NCBI GenBank assembly: GCA_049644345.1
Contig: JBARRS010000021.1
Coordinates: forward strand, 1-23,573
DNA: 23,573 bases
Direction of reading: 5' to 3'
From: JBARRS01 sp049644345
GTDB lineage: Bacteria > Actinomycetota > Thermoleophilia > Gaiellales > Gaiellaceae
The notes under the pieces: generated by a model
The model's input: the letters and a program-made list of their open reading frames with translations, nothing else
The model's database searches: none
What the model was told of the DNA's origin: nothing
Shown here: positions 14,700-21,124 of the stretch, piece by piece
Numbering within the stretch: position 1 is the stretch's first letter
How the letters are laid out: every line of letters starts with the position of its first letter
Position numbers and translations under genes: made by a program

Positions 14700-14726
14700 G
14701 GTCGTGGCGGCTTTGCCGGCGCGACC
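14700..14726. terminator. Hairpin between convergent rnz operon and third M29 gene
   Basis: GGTCGTGGCGGC (14700-14711) pairs with GCCGGCGCGACC (14715-14726), 12 positions with one mismatch, around a TTT loop. Its apex repeats that of the hairpin at 6931-6959. Confidence 0.5.
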
Positions 14727-14785
14727 GTCTAAACCCGGCTGAAGGAAAGCGGGCCGGGATCGACGACGCCCCAGGGTCGAAGCGC

Positions 14786-15982
14786 CTAGATCTGCCAGCG
14801 GCCGTCGCTGAGGAGGGTCATCTCGCGACCGTCCCGCGTGACGCCGGTTACCTCCACGTCGTTCGAGCCGATCATGAAGTCGACGTGGATCTTGCTGCGG
14901 TTGATCAGCGGCAGGTCGGCCTCGTCGACGTTCATCTCGTAGGCGCTGCCGAGGGCGATGTGGCTCGCGGCGTTCTCGTCGAGCAGGGTGTTGTAGAAGA
15001 CCGTGCCGAGCGGTCCTATCCGGCCCTCGCGGTCGACGAGCGCGACCTCGCCGAGCCGAGAGGCGCCGTCGTCGACCGAGGCGCGCCGGCGCAGAACCTC
15101 TGCGCCTTTGTCGGCGTCGATCGCCACCGCGCTCCCGCCCTCGAAGCGGACCGTGAGACCCTCGATCACGGTCCCGCCGAGCTCGAGCGGCCTCGTCGAG
15201 CGAACGACGCCTTCGGCCCGCACGGGATCCGGCGTCGTGAAGACCTCCTCGGTCGGGAGGTTCGCGCAGTAGACGATCCCGTCGCGGGTCGTCGCCCGCG
15301 CGGCATCCCAGCGCGAGCTGGGAAGGATGCCGATCGTCAGCTCCGTGCCGAGCCCTTCGAAGCGAAGCGAGTCCAACTCCAGCTCGTTCAGGCGCTCGGC
15401 GGCCGCCTCGAGCGCTTCCGCGCGCTCTTTCCAGGCCGCGATCGGGTCGGGCGCATCCAGGCGGAGGACGTATGCCAGCTCCTCGCTCAGCCGCGCGGCC
15501 GATTCGTCCTCGTCGAGTTGGGGGTGCACGACGCTCGCCCAGGCACGGGTCGGGTAGGGGACGGCGGTCCAGTTGACCGTCCTGTCGTTGATGAGATCGA
15601 GGCGCTCGCGGAGGTCAGGCAGTTCGTCGCGGCCCGCCCGGTCGGGATCGATCCCTTCGAGGATCCCGGGCGAGACCCGCGGCACGAGAGCGATCCGGGC
15701 GGAGTGGTGCTCCCCGTACGCGCGCATCCGATCGCCGTACCACGGTGGGACGAAGTCGAGTGTCTCCTCAGCCGCGCGCTCGAGGCGCACACGCTTCACG
15801 TACGGGTCGAAATAGTTTGCCTCGACGAAGCGAGCGCCTCGCTCGTAGGCGCGCTCGGCGATCGCCCGCACGATCATCTCCATTCCGGTCTCGCCCTCGA
15901 CGGCGACGATCTGACCCGGCTGAACATTCGCTCCGAACCCCACAGCGAGCTCGGCGAGACGCGTCGTCGTCGCTCCGTCCAC
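14786..15982 (-). CDS. M29-family metallo-aminopeptidase (third copy)
   Basis: A protein of 398 residues, longer and more diverged than the tandem pair. Ligand motifs are Glu in LPTEEVFTTPDPV, Glu in LGEVALVDREG, His in SHIALGSAYE and His-x-Asp in KIHVDFMIGSNDVEV. It keeps the 'NTLLDENA' turn, where the other two have 'NILFDEK'. This form is closer to the classical AmpS/PepS aminopeptidases, and substrate preference probably differs from the tandem pair. The GTG 15982 start has TATCCT eight bases upstream and no ribosome binding site, so it is probably leaderless. The secreted post-COAP-1-like gene ends 37 bases upstream on the same strand. Confidence 0.93.
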   Translation of the reverse strand: MDGATTTRLAELAVGFGANVQPGQIVAVEGETGMEMIVRAIAERAYERGARFVEANYFDPYVKRVRLERAAEETLDFVPPWYGDRMRAYGEHHSARIALVPRVSPGILEGIDPDRAGRDELPDLRERLDLINDRTVNWTAVPYPTRAWASVVHPQLDEDESAARLSEELAYVLRLDAPDPIAAWKERAEALEAAAERLNELELDSLRFEGLGTELTIGILPSSRWDAARATTRDGIVYCANLPTEEVFTTPDPVRAEGVVRSTRPLELGGTVIEGLTVRFEGGSAVAIDADKGAEVLRRRASVDDGASRLGEVALVDREGRIGPLGTVFYNTLLDENAASHIALGSAYEMNVDEADLPLINRSKIHVDFMIGSNDVEVTGVTRDGREMTLLSDGRWQI

Positions 15983-15990
15983 GGACGCTG

Positions 15991-15996
15991 AGGATA
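15991..15996 (-). promoter_or_regulatory. Probable -10 of the third aminopeptidase (leaderless)
   Basis: TATCCT on the minus strand, eight bases before GTG 15982, in the 36-base gap after the upstream gene. Confidence 0.45.
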
Positions 15997-16018
15997 GGCG
16001 ACGAGAGCCGGGAGGCTG

Positions 16019-17014
16019 CTACTTGTGGACCTGGACGTCGCCGCCCGTGAGGACCCCGCCCGCCGCGAAGCCGCTGTCGGTGGTGATCGCGAACGTATCG
16101 CTTCCGCGGCCCGGCTCGGCGTTGTCGGTGGTGTCGATTCGGTACTGCGTGGCTACGCCGTCGACCTGTGCGTCGCCGCTGAAGACGACGTGGTTGCCGG
16201 TCTGCGTGAAGTGCGTCACGTCCAGGCACTTGGCAGTCGATCCGGTGTCGTGCTCGACGACCCTGCAGTTGCCCTTGAACGAGTCGCCGGTGCTGTCTGC
16301 CGTGAAGCCGAACGTGGCGCCTGGGACCTGTCCGCCTCCGGTCGCATGACCGGGAGTATCGACCGGCTGAGTCGAGGCGAAACTCTCGTCCAGCTGGGAG
16401 CCGGTGATGGTGCCGCCCGGAGCACTCGCCGTCGTGCAGAAGAGATCGTTCTGCGCCAGCGTTGCAAGGCCGGAATCGGCAGACGTGGTGCTGGCAACCG
16501 TGATCGACGCGCTGTACTGCAGCTGCGCGAGCAGAGACTCGTATCGAAGCGGCTGACACACGGCGTTGAGCAAGGGAACGGGCGTCGGAACGCCGGTGTC
16601 GAGGCAGACGCCGAAGTTGCCGGGGACGATGGTCTCGACGAACTTCTGGCCGATCACCTGCCCGAGCGGAGAGTCGATCGTGAACTGGGCGTGTAGGCTC
16701 GAGATCCGGCCCGGCGGCAACCCCAGCGACGGCCCGCCGATCGGCGTCTCGACCTGCTGTCCGATGATCGCCGTTCCGCTCTCGGTGAACGTTCCCGGGA
16801 AGGGTCCGGCCGCGACGCCGGAGCCGGAGTAGGTGACCGTCGACGTGCCGCTCGGGTCGCACCGAAGGGTCTCGGTCGTCGGTACGTCCGCGACGAACGT
16901 CTCGCCGCTCAGTGTCGGCGGGGCCGCCTGCGCCGCCCCGACCGCCGCGGCCGCGACCGCGACCGCAAGGGCGGCGATAAGCCCGACAAGCAGGAGCCGG
17001 TGAGGCACCCTCAC
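16019..17014 (-). CDS. Secreted protein with C-terminal post-COAP-1-like domain
   Basis: A protein of 331 residues with a signal peptide (LLLVGLIAALAVAVAAAAVGA, cleavage near 30). The middle is a Thr/Ser/Gly-rich beta region with several Cys (in LRCDPSG, FGVCLDTG, NAVCQPLRY and DLFCTTA). The C-terminal domain of about 110 residues begins with HATGGGQVPGATFGFTAD, continues through CRVVEHDTGSTAKCLDVTHF, and ends in TGGDVQVHK. This pattern is what annotation pipelines call post-COAP-1, common in secreted proteins of high-GC actinobacteria. Its function is unknown; adhesion or matrix binding is a guess. The GTG 17014 start has TATAAA eight bases upstream, with an extended TG element. It is divergent from the pyr operon. 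Confidence 0.7.
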   Translation of the reverse strand: MRVPHRLLLVGLIAALAVAVAAAAVGAAQAAPPTLSGETFVADVPTTETLRCDPSGTSTVTYSGSGVAAGPFPGTFTESGTAIIGQQVETPIGGPSLGLPPGRISSLHAQFTIDSPLGQVIGQKFVETIVPGNFGVCLDTGVPTPVPLLNAVCQPLRYESLLAQLQYSASITVASTTSADSGLATLAQNDLFCTTASAPGGTITGSQLDESFASTQPVDTPGHATGGGQVPGATFGFTADSTGDSFKGNCRVVEHDTGSTAKCLDVTHFTQTGNHVVFSGDAQVDGVATQYRIDTTDNAEPGRGSDTFAITTDSGFAAGGVLTGGDVQVHK

Positions 17015-17022
17015 GGCTGCCT

Positions 17023-17028
17023 TTTATA
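17023..17028 (-). promoter_or_regulatory. Extended -10 of the post-COAP-1-like gene
   Basis: TGGTATAAA on the minus strand: extended TG plus a near-perfect -10, eight bases before GTG 17014. No normal -35, consistent with an extended -10 promoter. Confidence 0.6.
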
Positions 17029-17048
17029 CCAGTTTCGTTGACAAACAG

Positions 17049-17076
17049 CATGCAGACGCGCAAGAGCGCCTGCATG
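17049..17076. repeat. Inverted repeat in the divergent promoter region
   Basis: CATGCAGACGC (17049-17059) pairs with GCGCCTGCATG (17066-17076), 10 of 11 positions, around six bases. It lies between the two divergent promoters and upstream of the pyr -10, so it may be an operator or an insulating hairpin. Confidence 0.4.
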
Positions 17077-17093
17077 ACGTCCGGGGTGCCCGC

Positions 17094-17099
17094 TAGGCT
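17094..17099 (+). promoter_or_regulatory. Probable -10 of the pyr operon
   Basis: TAGGCT, placing the transcription start near 17106, about 10 bases before the PyrR-binding hairpin. The -35 is weak (TGCATG at 17071-17076). Confidence 0.35.
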
Positions 17100-17116
17100 C
17101 CCATGCGACCGGAACC

Positions 17117-17149
17117 CCTTTAACTCGGTCCCGCGAGGCCGGAAAGGAG
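17117..17149 (+). promoter_or_regulatory. PyrR-binding RNA hairpin that covers a Shine-Dalgarno sequence
   Basis: The leader has GGTCCCGCGAGGCC at 17127-17140. It matches the PyrR binding-loop consensus ARUCCNGNGAGGYU at all but the two end positions. Folding gives an upper stem CGG-(bulged U)-CC with GG-CCG, loop CGCGA, an internal loop on the 5' side (AACU), and a lower stem CCUUU (17117-17121) with AAAGG (17143-17147). The lower stem holds the Shine-Dalgarno AAAGGAG (17143-17149). UMP-bound PyrR should stabilise it and block translation. Confidence 0.8.
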
Positions 17150-17154
17150 TCGGA

Positions 17155-17202
17155 ATGCGAGAGCATGCCCTTTGGAAGCTGCCCGGCGCCCGCGCCCGTT
17201 GA
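17155..17202 (+). CDS. pyr leader peptide (15 residues)
   Basis: ATG 17155 has an excellent Shine-Dalgarno (AGGAG, five-base spacing), the only good one in the region, and encodes MREHALWKLPGARAR before TGA at 17200-17202. The pyrR GTG follows two bases after that stop and has no ribosome binding site of its own. The ORF therefore probably serves to load ribosomes for coupled translation of pyrR, under control of the hairpin that covers its Shine-Dalgarno sequence. The peptide has no evident pyrimidine-linked codon bias and may itself be inert. Confidence 0.5.
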   Translation: MREHALWKLPGARAR

Positions 17203-17204
17203 GC

Positions 17205-17786
17205 GTGGCCCCTGCCGCGGCCGAGAAGGTCCTCCTCGATAGCGAGGCCGTCGAGCGGACGCTCTCGCGGATCGCTCACGAGATCATCGAGGGCAACCCC
17301 AAGCTCGAGCACGTCGCCCTCGTCGGCATCCACACGCGCGGCGTCCCGCTCGCGCAGCGCCTTCGCCGCCGCATCGCAGACTTCGCCGGCGAAGAGGTCG
17401 CGCTCGGCCAGCTCGACATCACCTTCTACCGCGACGACGTCCACGTCAGGAGCGGCCAGGCGCCGCAGCACGCGCAGCCGCTCGTGCGGTCGACGAAGCT
17501 CGACTTCCCGCTCGAAGGAAAGACGGTCGTGCTCGTGGATGACGTCCTCTACACGGGCCGCACGATCCGCGCGGCGATCGACGCGCTCTTCGACTACGGC
17601 CGTCCCGCACGGGTGCAGCTTGCCGTACTCGCCGATCGTGGCCACCGCGAGTTGCCGATCCGGCCGGACTACGTGGGCAAGAACTTTCCGACCGCTCGCG
17701 GTGAGCGGATCCAGGTCCAGCTGGTCGAGGTAGACGAGGTGGACGCGGTCGTCCTCGAGAGCGCTACGTCAAGAAAGGAGCCGTAG
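17205..17786 (+). CDS. pyrR: PyrR, pyrimidine operon regulator / uracil phosphoribosyltransferase
   Basis: A protein of 193 residues from GTG 17205. It has the phosphoribosyltransferase fold with the PRPP-binding motif VVLVDDVLYTGRTIRAA, the upstream ALVGIHTRGVPLA segment and the DITFYRDD stretch diagnostic of PyrR. In the family PyrR binds RNA in response to UMP and also has weak UPRTase activity. It acts here on the hairpin just upstream. TTG 17172 is an alternative in-frame start but would overlap the leader peptide; GTG 17205 follows the leader stop by two bases. It is the first gene of pyrR-pyrB-pyrC-carA-carB. Confidence 0.96.
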   Translation: MAPAAAEKVLLDSEAVERTLSRIAHEIIEGNPKLEHVALVGIHTRGVPLAQRLRRRIADFAGEEVALGQLDITFYRDDVHVRSGQAPQHAQPLVRSTKLDFPLEGKTVVLVDDVLYTGRTIRAAIDALFDYGRPARVQLAVLADRGHRELPIRPDYVGKNFPTARGERIQVQLVEVDEVDAVVLESATSRKEP

Positions 17787-17793
17787 GCTAGGA

Positions 17794-18786
17794 ATGGCTG
17801 AAATCAAGGTGATGCGGGAGGAGTTCCTCCCGCCGAAGGAGCCGCCGCGGCGGCATCTGATCTCGATCGCCGATCTCTCCCGCGAGGATGTCGAGCGGCT
17901 GCTCGGTACGGCGCGCAGCTTCGCACGCTCGTTCGAGCGGGAGATGAAGAAGCTGCCGACGCTGCGCGGCCGGACCGTCGTCAATCTCTTCTACGAGTCC
18001 TCGACCCGCACGTCGTCGAGCTTCGAGCTCGCCGCGAAGCGACTCTCGGCCGACACGATGTCGATCAAGTCCGCCGGCTCCTCGGTCGACAAGGGCGAGT
18101 CGCTGAAGGACACAGCGCTCACGCTCGGGGCGTACGAGCCGGACGTGATCGTGATCCGCCACCCGCAGATCGGCGCGCCGCAGTTCGTCGCCCGTTACAC
18201 CGACGCGCACGTCGTCAACGCCGGCGACGGCAAGCATCAGCATCCGACCCAGGCGCTGCTCGACCTCTACACGATCCAGGAGGAGTTCGGGAAGATCGAG
18301 GGCCTGCACGTCGCCATCGTCGGCGACGTCCTTCACTCGCGCGTCGCAAGGTCGAACATCCAGGCGTTGATCCTGATGGGCGCGCAGGTGACGCTGGTCG
18401 CCCCTCCACCGCTGCTCCCGCGCGGGATCGAGGCGATGGGCTGCGAGACGAGCTCGGAGATCGAGGCGATCGGAGCGGCGGACGTCGTCTACGTGCTGCG
18501 GATGCAGCAAGAGCGGATGCAGGAAGGCGCCAACTATGTCCCGTCGCTGCGGGAGTACGCGGCCCGCTGGGGCGTGACGCCGGCTCGGCTGAGGCCCGGG
18601 CAGAAGGTGATGCACCCGGGACCGATGAACCGCGGGGTCGAGATCGACCCGCTCGTGGCCGACGCCGCGGATGCGCTGATCGAGACCCAGGTGCGTTCAG
18701 GCCTCGTCACGCGGATGGCGGTTCTCTACGACCTGCTTACGCACGGGCCGGTGCCGGTCCGGGCTGAGCCCCTGGAGGTCGCGTGA
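17794..18786 (+). CDS. pyrB: Aspartate carbamoyltransferase catalytic subunit
   Basis: A protein of 330 residues. The carbamoyl phosphate-binding loop is FYESSTRTSSSFELAAKRL, the second active-site loop SSVDKGESLKDT, and aspartate-site motifs are HPTQALLDLYT, GDVLHSRVARSN and HPGPMNRG. It condenses carbamoyl phosphate and aspartate to carbamoyl aspartate, the committed pyrimidine step. The usual STRTRxSFE has Ser where the second Arg is expected, which is worth checking. No pyrI regulatory subunit lies nearby, as normal for class B/C enzymes paired with PyrR or PyrC. It starts seven bases after the pyrR stop and overlaps pyrC at TGATG. Confidence 0.97.
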   Translation: MAEIKVMREEFLPPKEPPRRHLISIADLSREDVERLLGTARSFARSFEREMKKLPTLRGRTVVNLFYESSTRTSSSFELAAKRLSADTMSIKSAGSSVDKGESLKDTALTLGAYEPDVIVIRHPQIGAPQFVARYTDAHVVNAGDGKHQHPTQALLDLYTIQEEFGKIEGLHVAIVGDVLHSRVARSNIQALILMGAQVTLVAPPPLLPRGIEAMGCETSSEIEAIGAADVVYVLRMQQERMQEGANYVPSLREYAARWGVTPARLRPGQKVMHPGPMNRGVEIDPLVADAADALIETQVRSGLVTRMAVLYDLLTHGPVPVRAEPLEVA

Positions 18787-20084
18787 TGCTCTGGGCAAAG
18801 GACCGCAAGCGAGACGACCTCGTCGTCCGCGGCGCGCGTGTACTGGACGCAGTCGAGGGGATCGACGCGACGCTCGACGTCCGCGTCGACGGAGGCACGA
18901 TCGCCGAGCTCGGGACCGGCCTCGAGACCAACAACCACCGCGTGATCGACGGCGGTGGGCTCGTGCTCGCGCCTGCGTTCGTCGATCCCCACGTCCATCT
19001 GCGAACGCCCGGCCGCGAGGACGAGGAGACGATCGGCTCAGGAACGGCGGCGGCCGCCGCAGGCGGCTACTGCGCGATTCTCGCGATGCCGAACACCGAG
19101 CCGGTCGTCGATTCGGCTGCCGTGCTCGGAGCGCTGATCGAGTCCGCGAAGGCCGAAGCGTCGGTGCCGGTCGGCTTCCTGGCCTCGATCACGAAGGGCC
19201 TCGAGGGAGCGGAGCTGACCGAGATGGTCGAGCTCGCGGAGCAGGGCGCCGCAGGCTTCACCGACGACGGCAAGCCGGTGGTCACGCCGGGGCTGATGCG
19301 GCGGGCGCTCCAGTACCACTCGGTCACTGGCCGCCCGCTCGCGCTCCACTGCGAGGAGCCGACGCTCTCAAAGGGCGGCCAGATGCACGAAGGGTCGGTT
19401 TCCGCCGAGCTCGGCTTTGCCGGCTATCCGGCGGTCGCCGAGTCGGTGATGGTCGAGCGCGACCTCGCGCTCGCGGCCTACGAGGGGCAGCCGGTGCACG
19501 TCCTGCACGTCTCGGCGCGGCAATCCGTGGACGCGCTGCGCTCTATGCGATCTCGCGTAGATGCGACGGCCGAGGCCACGCCGCACCACCTCTGTCTCAC
19601 GGACGAGGCCGTCCGCTCGCTCGACTCGAACCTGAAGCTGAACCCGCCGCTCCGTGAGGCCGAGGATCGCGCGGCGCTGGTCGAGGCGCTCCGGGACGGG
19701 ACGATCGCCGCGGTCGCGACCGATCACGCCCCCCACGCGCGCCACGAGAAGGAGGTGCCGTTCGAGGCGGCGCCCTTCGGCGTCACCGGCCTCGAGACGG
19801 CGTTCGCCGCGCTGTACACGCATCTGGTCGAGCCGGGATTGCTCCCGCTTGACACGCTTCTCGAGCGGATGTCGGCCGGCCCCGCGCGGATCTATGGGCT
19901 GGAGCCGCCCCGGATCGCGGTGGGCGCTCCAGCGAATCTCGTCCTGCTCGACACGGCGGCGAAATGGCGCGTCGACGAGTCCTGCTTCCGCTCGCGTTCC
20001 GCAAACTCGTGGCTGCTCGGACACACGCTGACCGGCCGCGTCGCGATGACCGTCGCGGCCGGCCGGGTGGTGCACGGGTCATGA
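18786..20084 (+). CDS. pyrC: Dihydroorotase (class I)
   Basis: A protein of about 432 residues in the class I (longer) amidohydrolase dihydroorotase group. Metal and substrate motifs are DPHVHLRTPG (HxH), the TDDG segment, LHCEE, VLHVSA and TDHAPH, with NPPLR for substrate binding. It cyclises carbamoyl aspartate to dihydroorotate. The start is ATG 18786, overlapping the pyrB stop by one base; GTG 18783 is one codon earlier and also possible. The stop overlaps the carA start (ATGA), so the whole operon is tightly coupled. Class I dihydroorotases often associate with the PyrB trimer. Confidence 0.96.
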   Translation: MLWAKDRKRDDLVVRGARVLDAVEGIDATLDVRVDGGTIAELGTGLETNNHRVIDGGGLVLAPAFVDPHVHLRTPGREDEETIGSGTAAAAAGGYCAILAMPNTEPVVDSAAVLGALIESAKAEASVPVGFLASITKGLEGAELTEMVELAEQGAAGFTDDGKPVVTPGLMRRALQYHSVTGRPLALHCEEPTLSKGGQMHEGSVSAELGFAGYPAVAESVMVERDLALAAYEGQPVHVLHVSARQSVDALRSMRSRVDATAEATPHHLCLTDEAVRSLDSNLKLNPPLREAEDRAALVEALRDGTIAAVATDHAPHARHEKEVPFEAAPFGVTGLETAFAALYTHLVEPGLLPLDTLLERMSAGPARIYGLEPPRIAVGAPANLVLLDTAAKWRVDESCFRSRSANSWLLGHTLTGRVAMTVAAGRVVHGS

Positions 20085-21124
20085 CGGGCTTTCTCGCCCT
20101 CGAGGACGGCACGGTCTTCCGCGGGGAGTCGGTCGGCGCGCCGGGATTCGCCTTCGGCGAGGCGGTGTTCACGACGGCGATGACCGGCTACCAGGAGGTC
20201 GTCACCGACCCGAGTTACGCAGAGCAGATCGTCTGCTTCACCGCGCCGATGGTCGGCAACTACGGCGTCGCGCCCGAGCGGTGCGAGTCGTCGCGGGTTC
20301 GCGCGCGGGCGGTCGTGATGCGCGAGGCTCGCGGGCCCGCCTGGACCGACTGGCTCCACGGGCGCGGAGTCGTGGCCCTCTCGGATGTCGACACGAGGAC
20401 CCTGACGCTCCACCTGCGCAGCCGGGGCGCGATGCGGGCGATCGCGATCTCGGGCGAGGCTTCGGTGGAGGAGGCGCTCGAAGCGGTGCGCGAACAGCCC
20501 CCGATGAGGGGCCGGGCTCTCGCCACTCGGGTCTCGACTTCCGAGCCGTACGTCTTCTCCGACGCGGGGACGGCCCGGATCGCGGTCGTCGACTACGGGT
20601 GCAAGCGCTCGATTCTGGACCGCCTCGCGTGGTCGGGGGCCGCCGTGACCGTCTTCCCGCACGACGCGCATCCGCGCGAGCTCGCGGCCTTCGACGGGAT
20701 CCTGCTCTCGAACGGCCCGGGAGACCCCGAGCCCCTGCACGACGAGGTCGAGACGGTACGGGCGCTGCTCGGCCGCGTCCCTGTGCTCGGCATCTGCCTC
20801 GGCCATCAGCTGCTCGCGCTCGCGGCGGGGCACGAGACCTTCAAGCTGCCGTTCGGCCATCGCGGGGCCAACCATCCCGTGCTCGACCGTCGCAGCGGCC
20901 GCGTGCTCGTGACGAGTCAGAACCACGGGTTTGCGGTTGCAGCCTCGGATGCGAAGGAGGTCTCGCACGTTTCGCTCTACGACAGCACGGTCGAGGGGCT
21001 CGACTTCCCGTGGCTTCGGGCACGCTCGACACAGTTCCACCCGGAGGCGGGGCCCGGCCCGCACGACGCGTGGTCACTGCTCGAGGAATGGGTCGAGGAG
21101 GTCTCGTATGCCAAGGCGGCGTGA
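20081..21124 (+). CDS. carA: Carbamoyl phosphate synthase small subunit (glutamine amidotransferase)
   Basis: A protein of 347 residues, slightly short for CarA but with all key features. The N-terminal small-subunit domain has GYQEVVTDPSY and GNYGVAPE and the LSDVDTRTLTLHLR loop. The class I amidotransferase domain has the nucleophile Cys in LGICLGHQL, with His and Glu in QFHPEAGPGP. It releases ammonia from glutamine for CarB. The ATG at 20081 overlaps the pyrC stop (ATGA); the in-frame start at 19964 lies inside pyrC and is rejected. carB starts 17 bases before this gene's stop. Confidence 0.96.
   Translation: MTGFLALEDGTVFRGESVGAPGFAFGEAVFTTAMTGYQEVVTDPSYAEQIVCFTAPMVGNYGVAPERCESSRVRARAVVMREARGPAWTDWLHGRGVVALSDVDTRTLTLHLRSRGAMRAIAISGEASVEEALEAVREQPPMRGRALATRVSTSEPYVFSDAGTARIAVVDYGCKRSILDRLAWSGAAVTVFPHDAHPRELAAFDGILLSNGPGDPEPLHDEVETVRALLGRVPVLGICLGHQLLALAAGHETFKLPFGHRGANHPVLDRRSGRVLVTSQNHGFAVAASDAKEVSHVSLYDSTVEGLDFPWLRARSTQFHPEAGPGPHDAWSLLEEWVEEVSYAKAA

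Noticed and set aside
17038..17043. TTGACA as a -35 for the pyr operon
   Set aside because: The best -10 (TAGGCT) lies 50 bases downstream, and no -10-like hexamer lies at 16-18 bases.
17103..17123. Mini-ORF ATG...TAA (six codons) ahead of the PyrR hairpin
   Set aside because: The start lies before the predicted transcription start and has no ribosome binding site.
15768..17645. Minus-strand frame of 625 codons over pyrR, the leader and the post-COAP-1-like gene
   Set aside because: Low-complexity Arg-rich translation that crosses several real genes; typical of GC-rich shadow frames.
19410..19432. GGCTTTGCCGGC inside pyrC, like the intergenic hairpin apex
   Set aside because: It codes for conserved dihydroorotase residues (ELGFAGYPA), so the match is likely coincidental.
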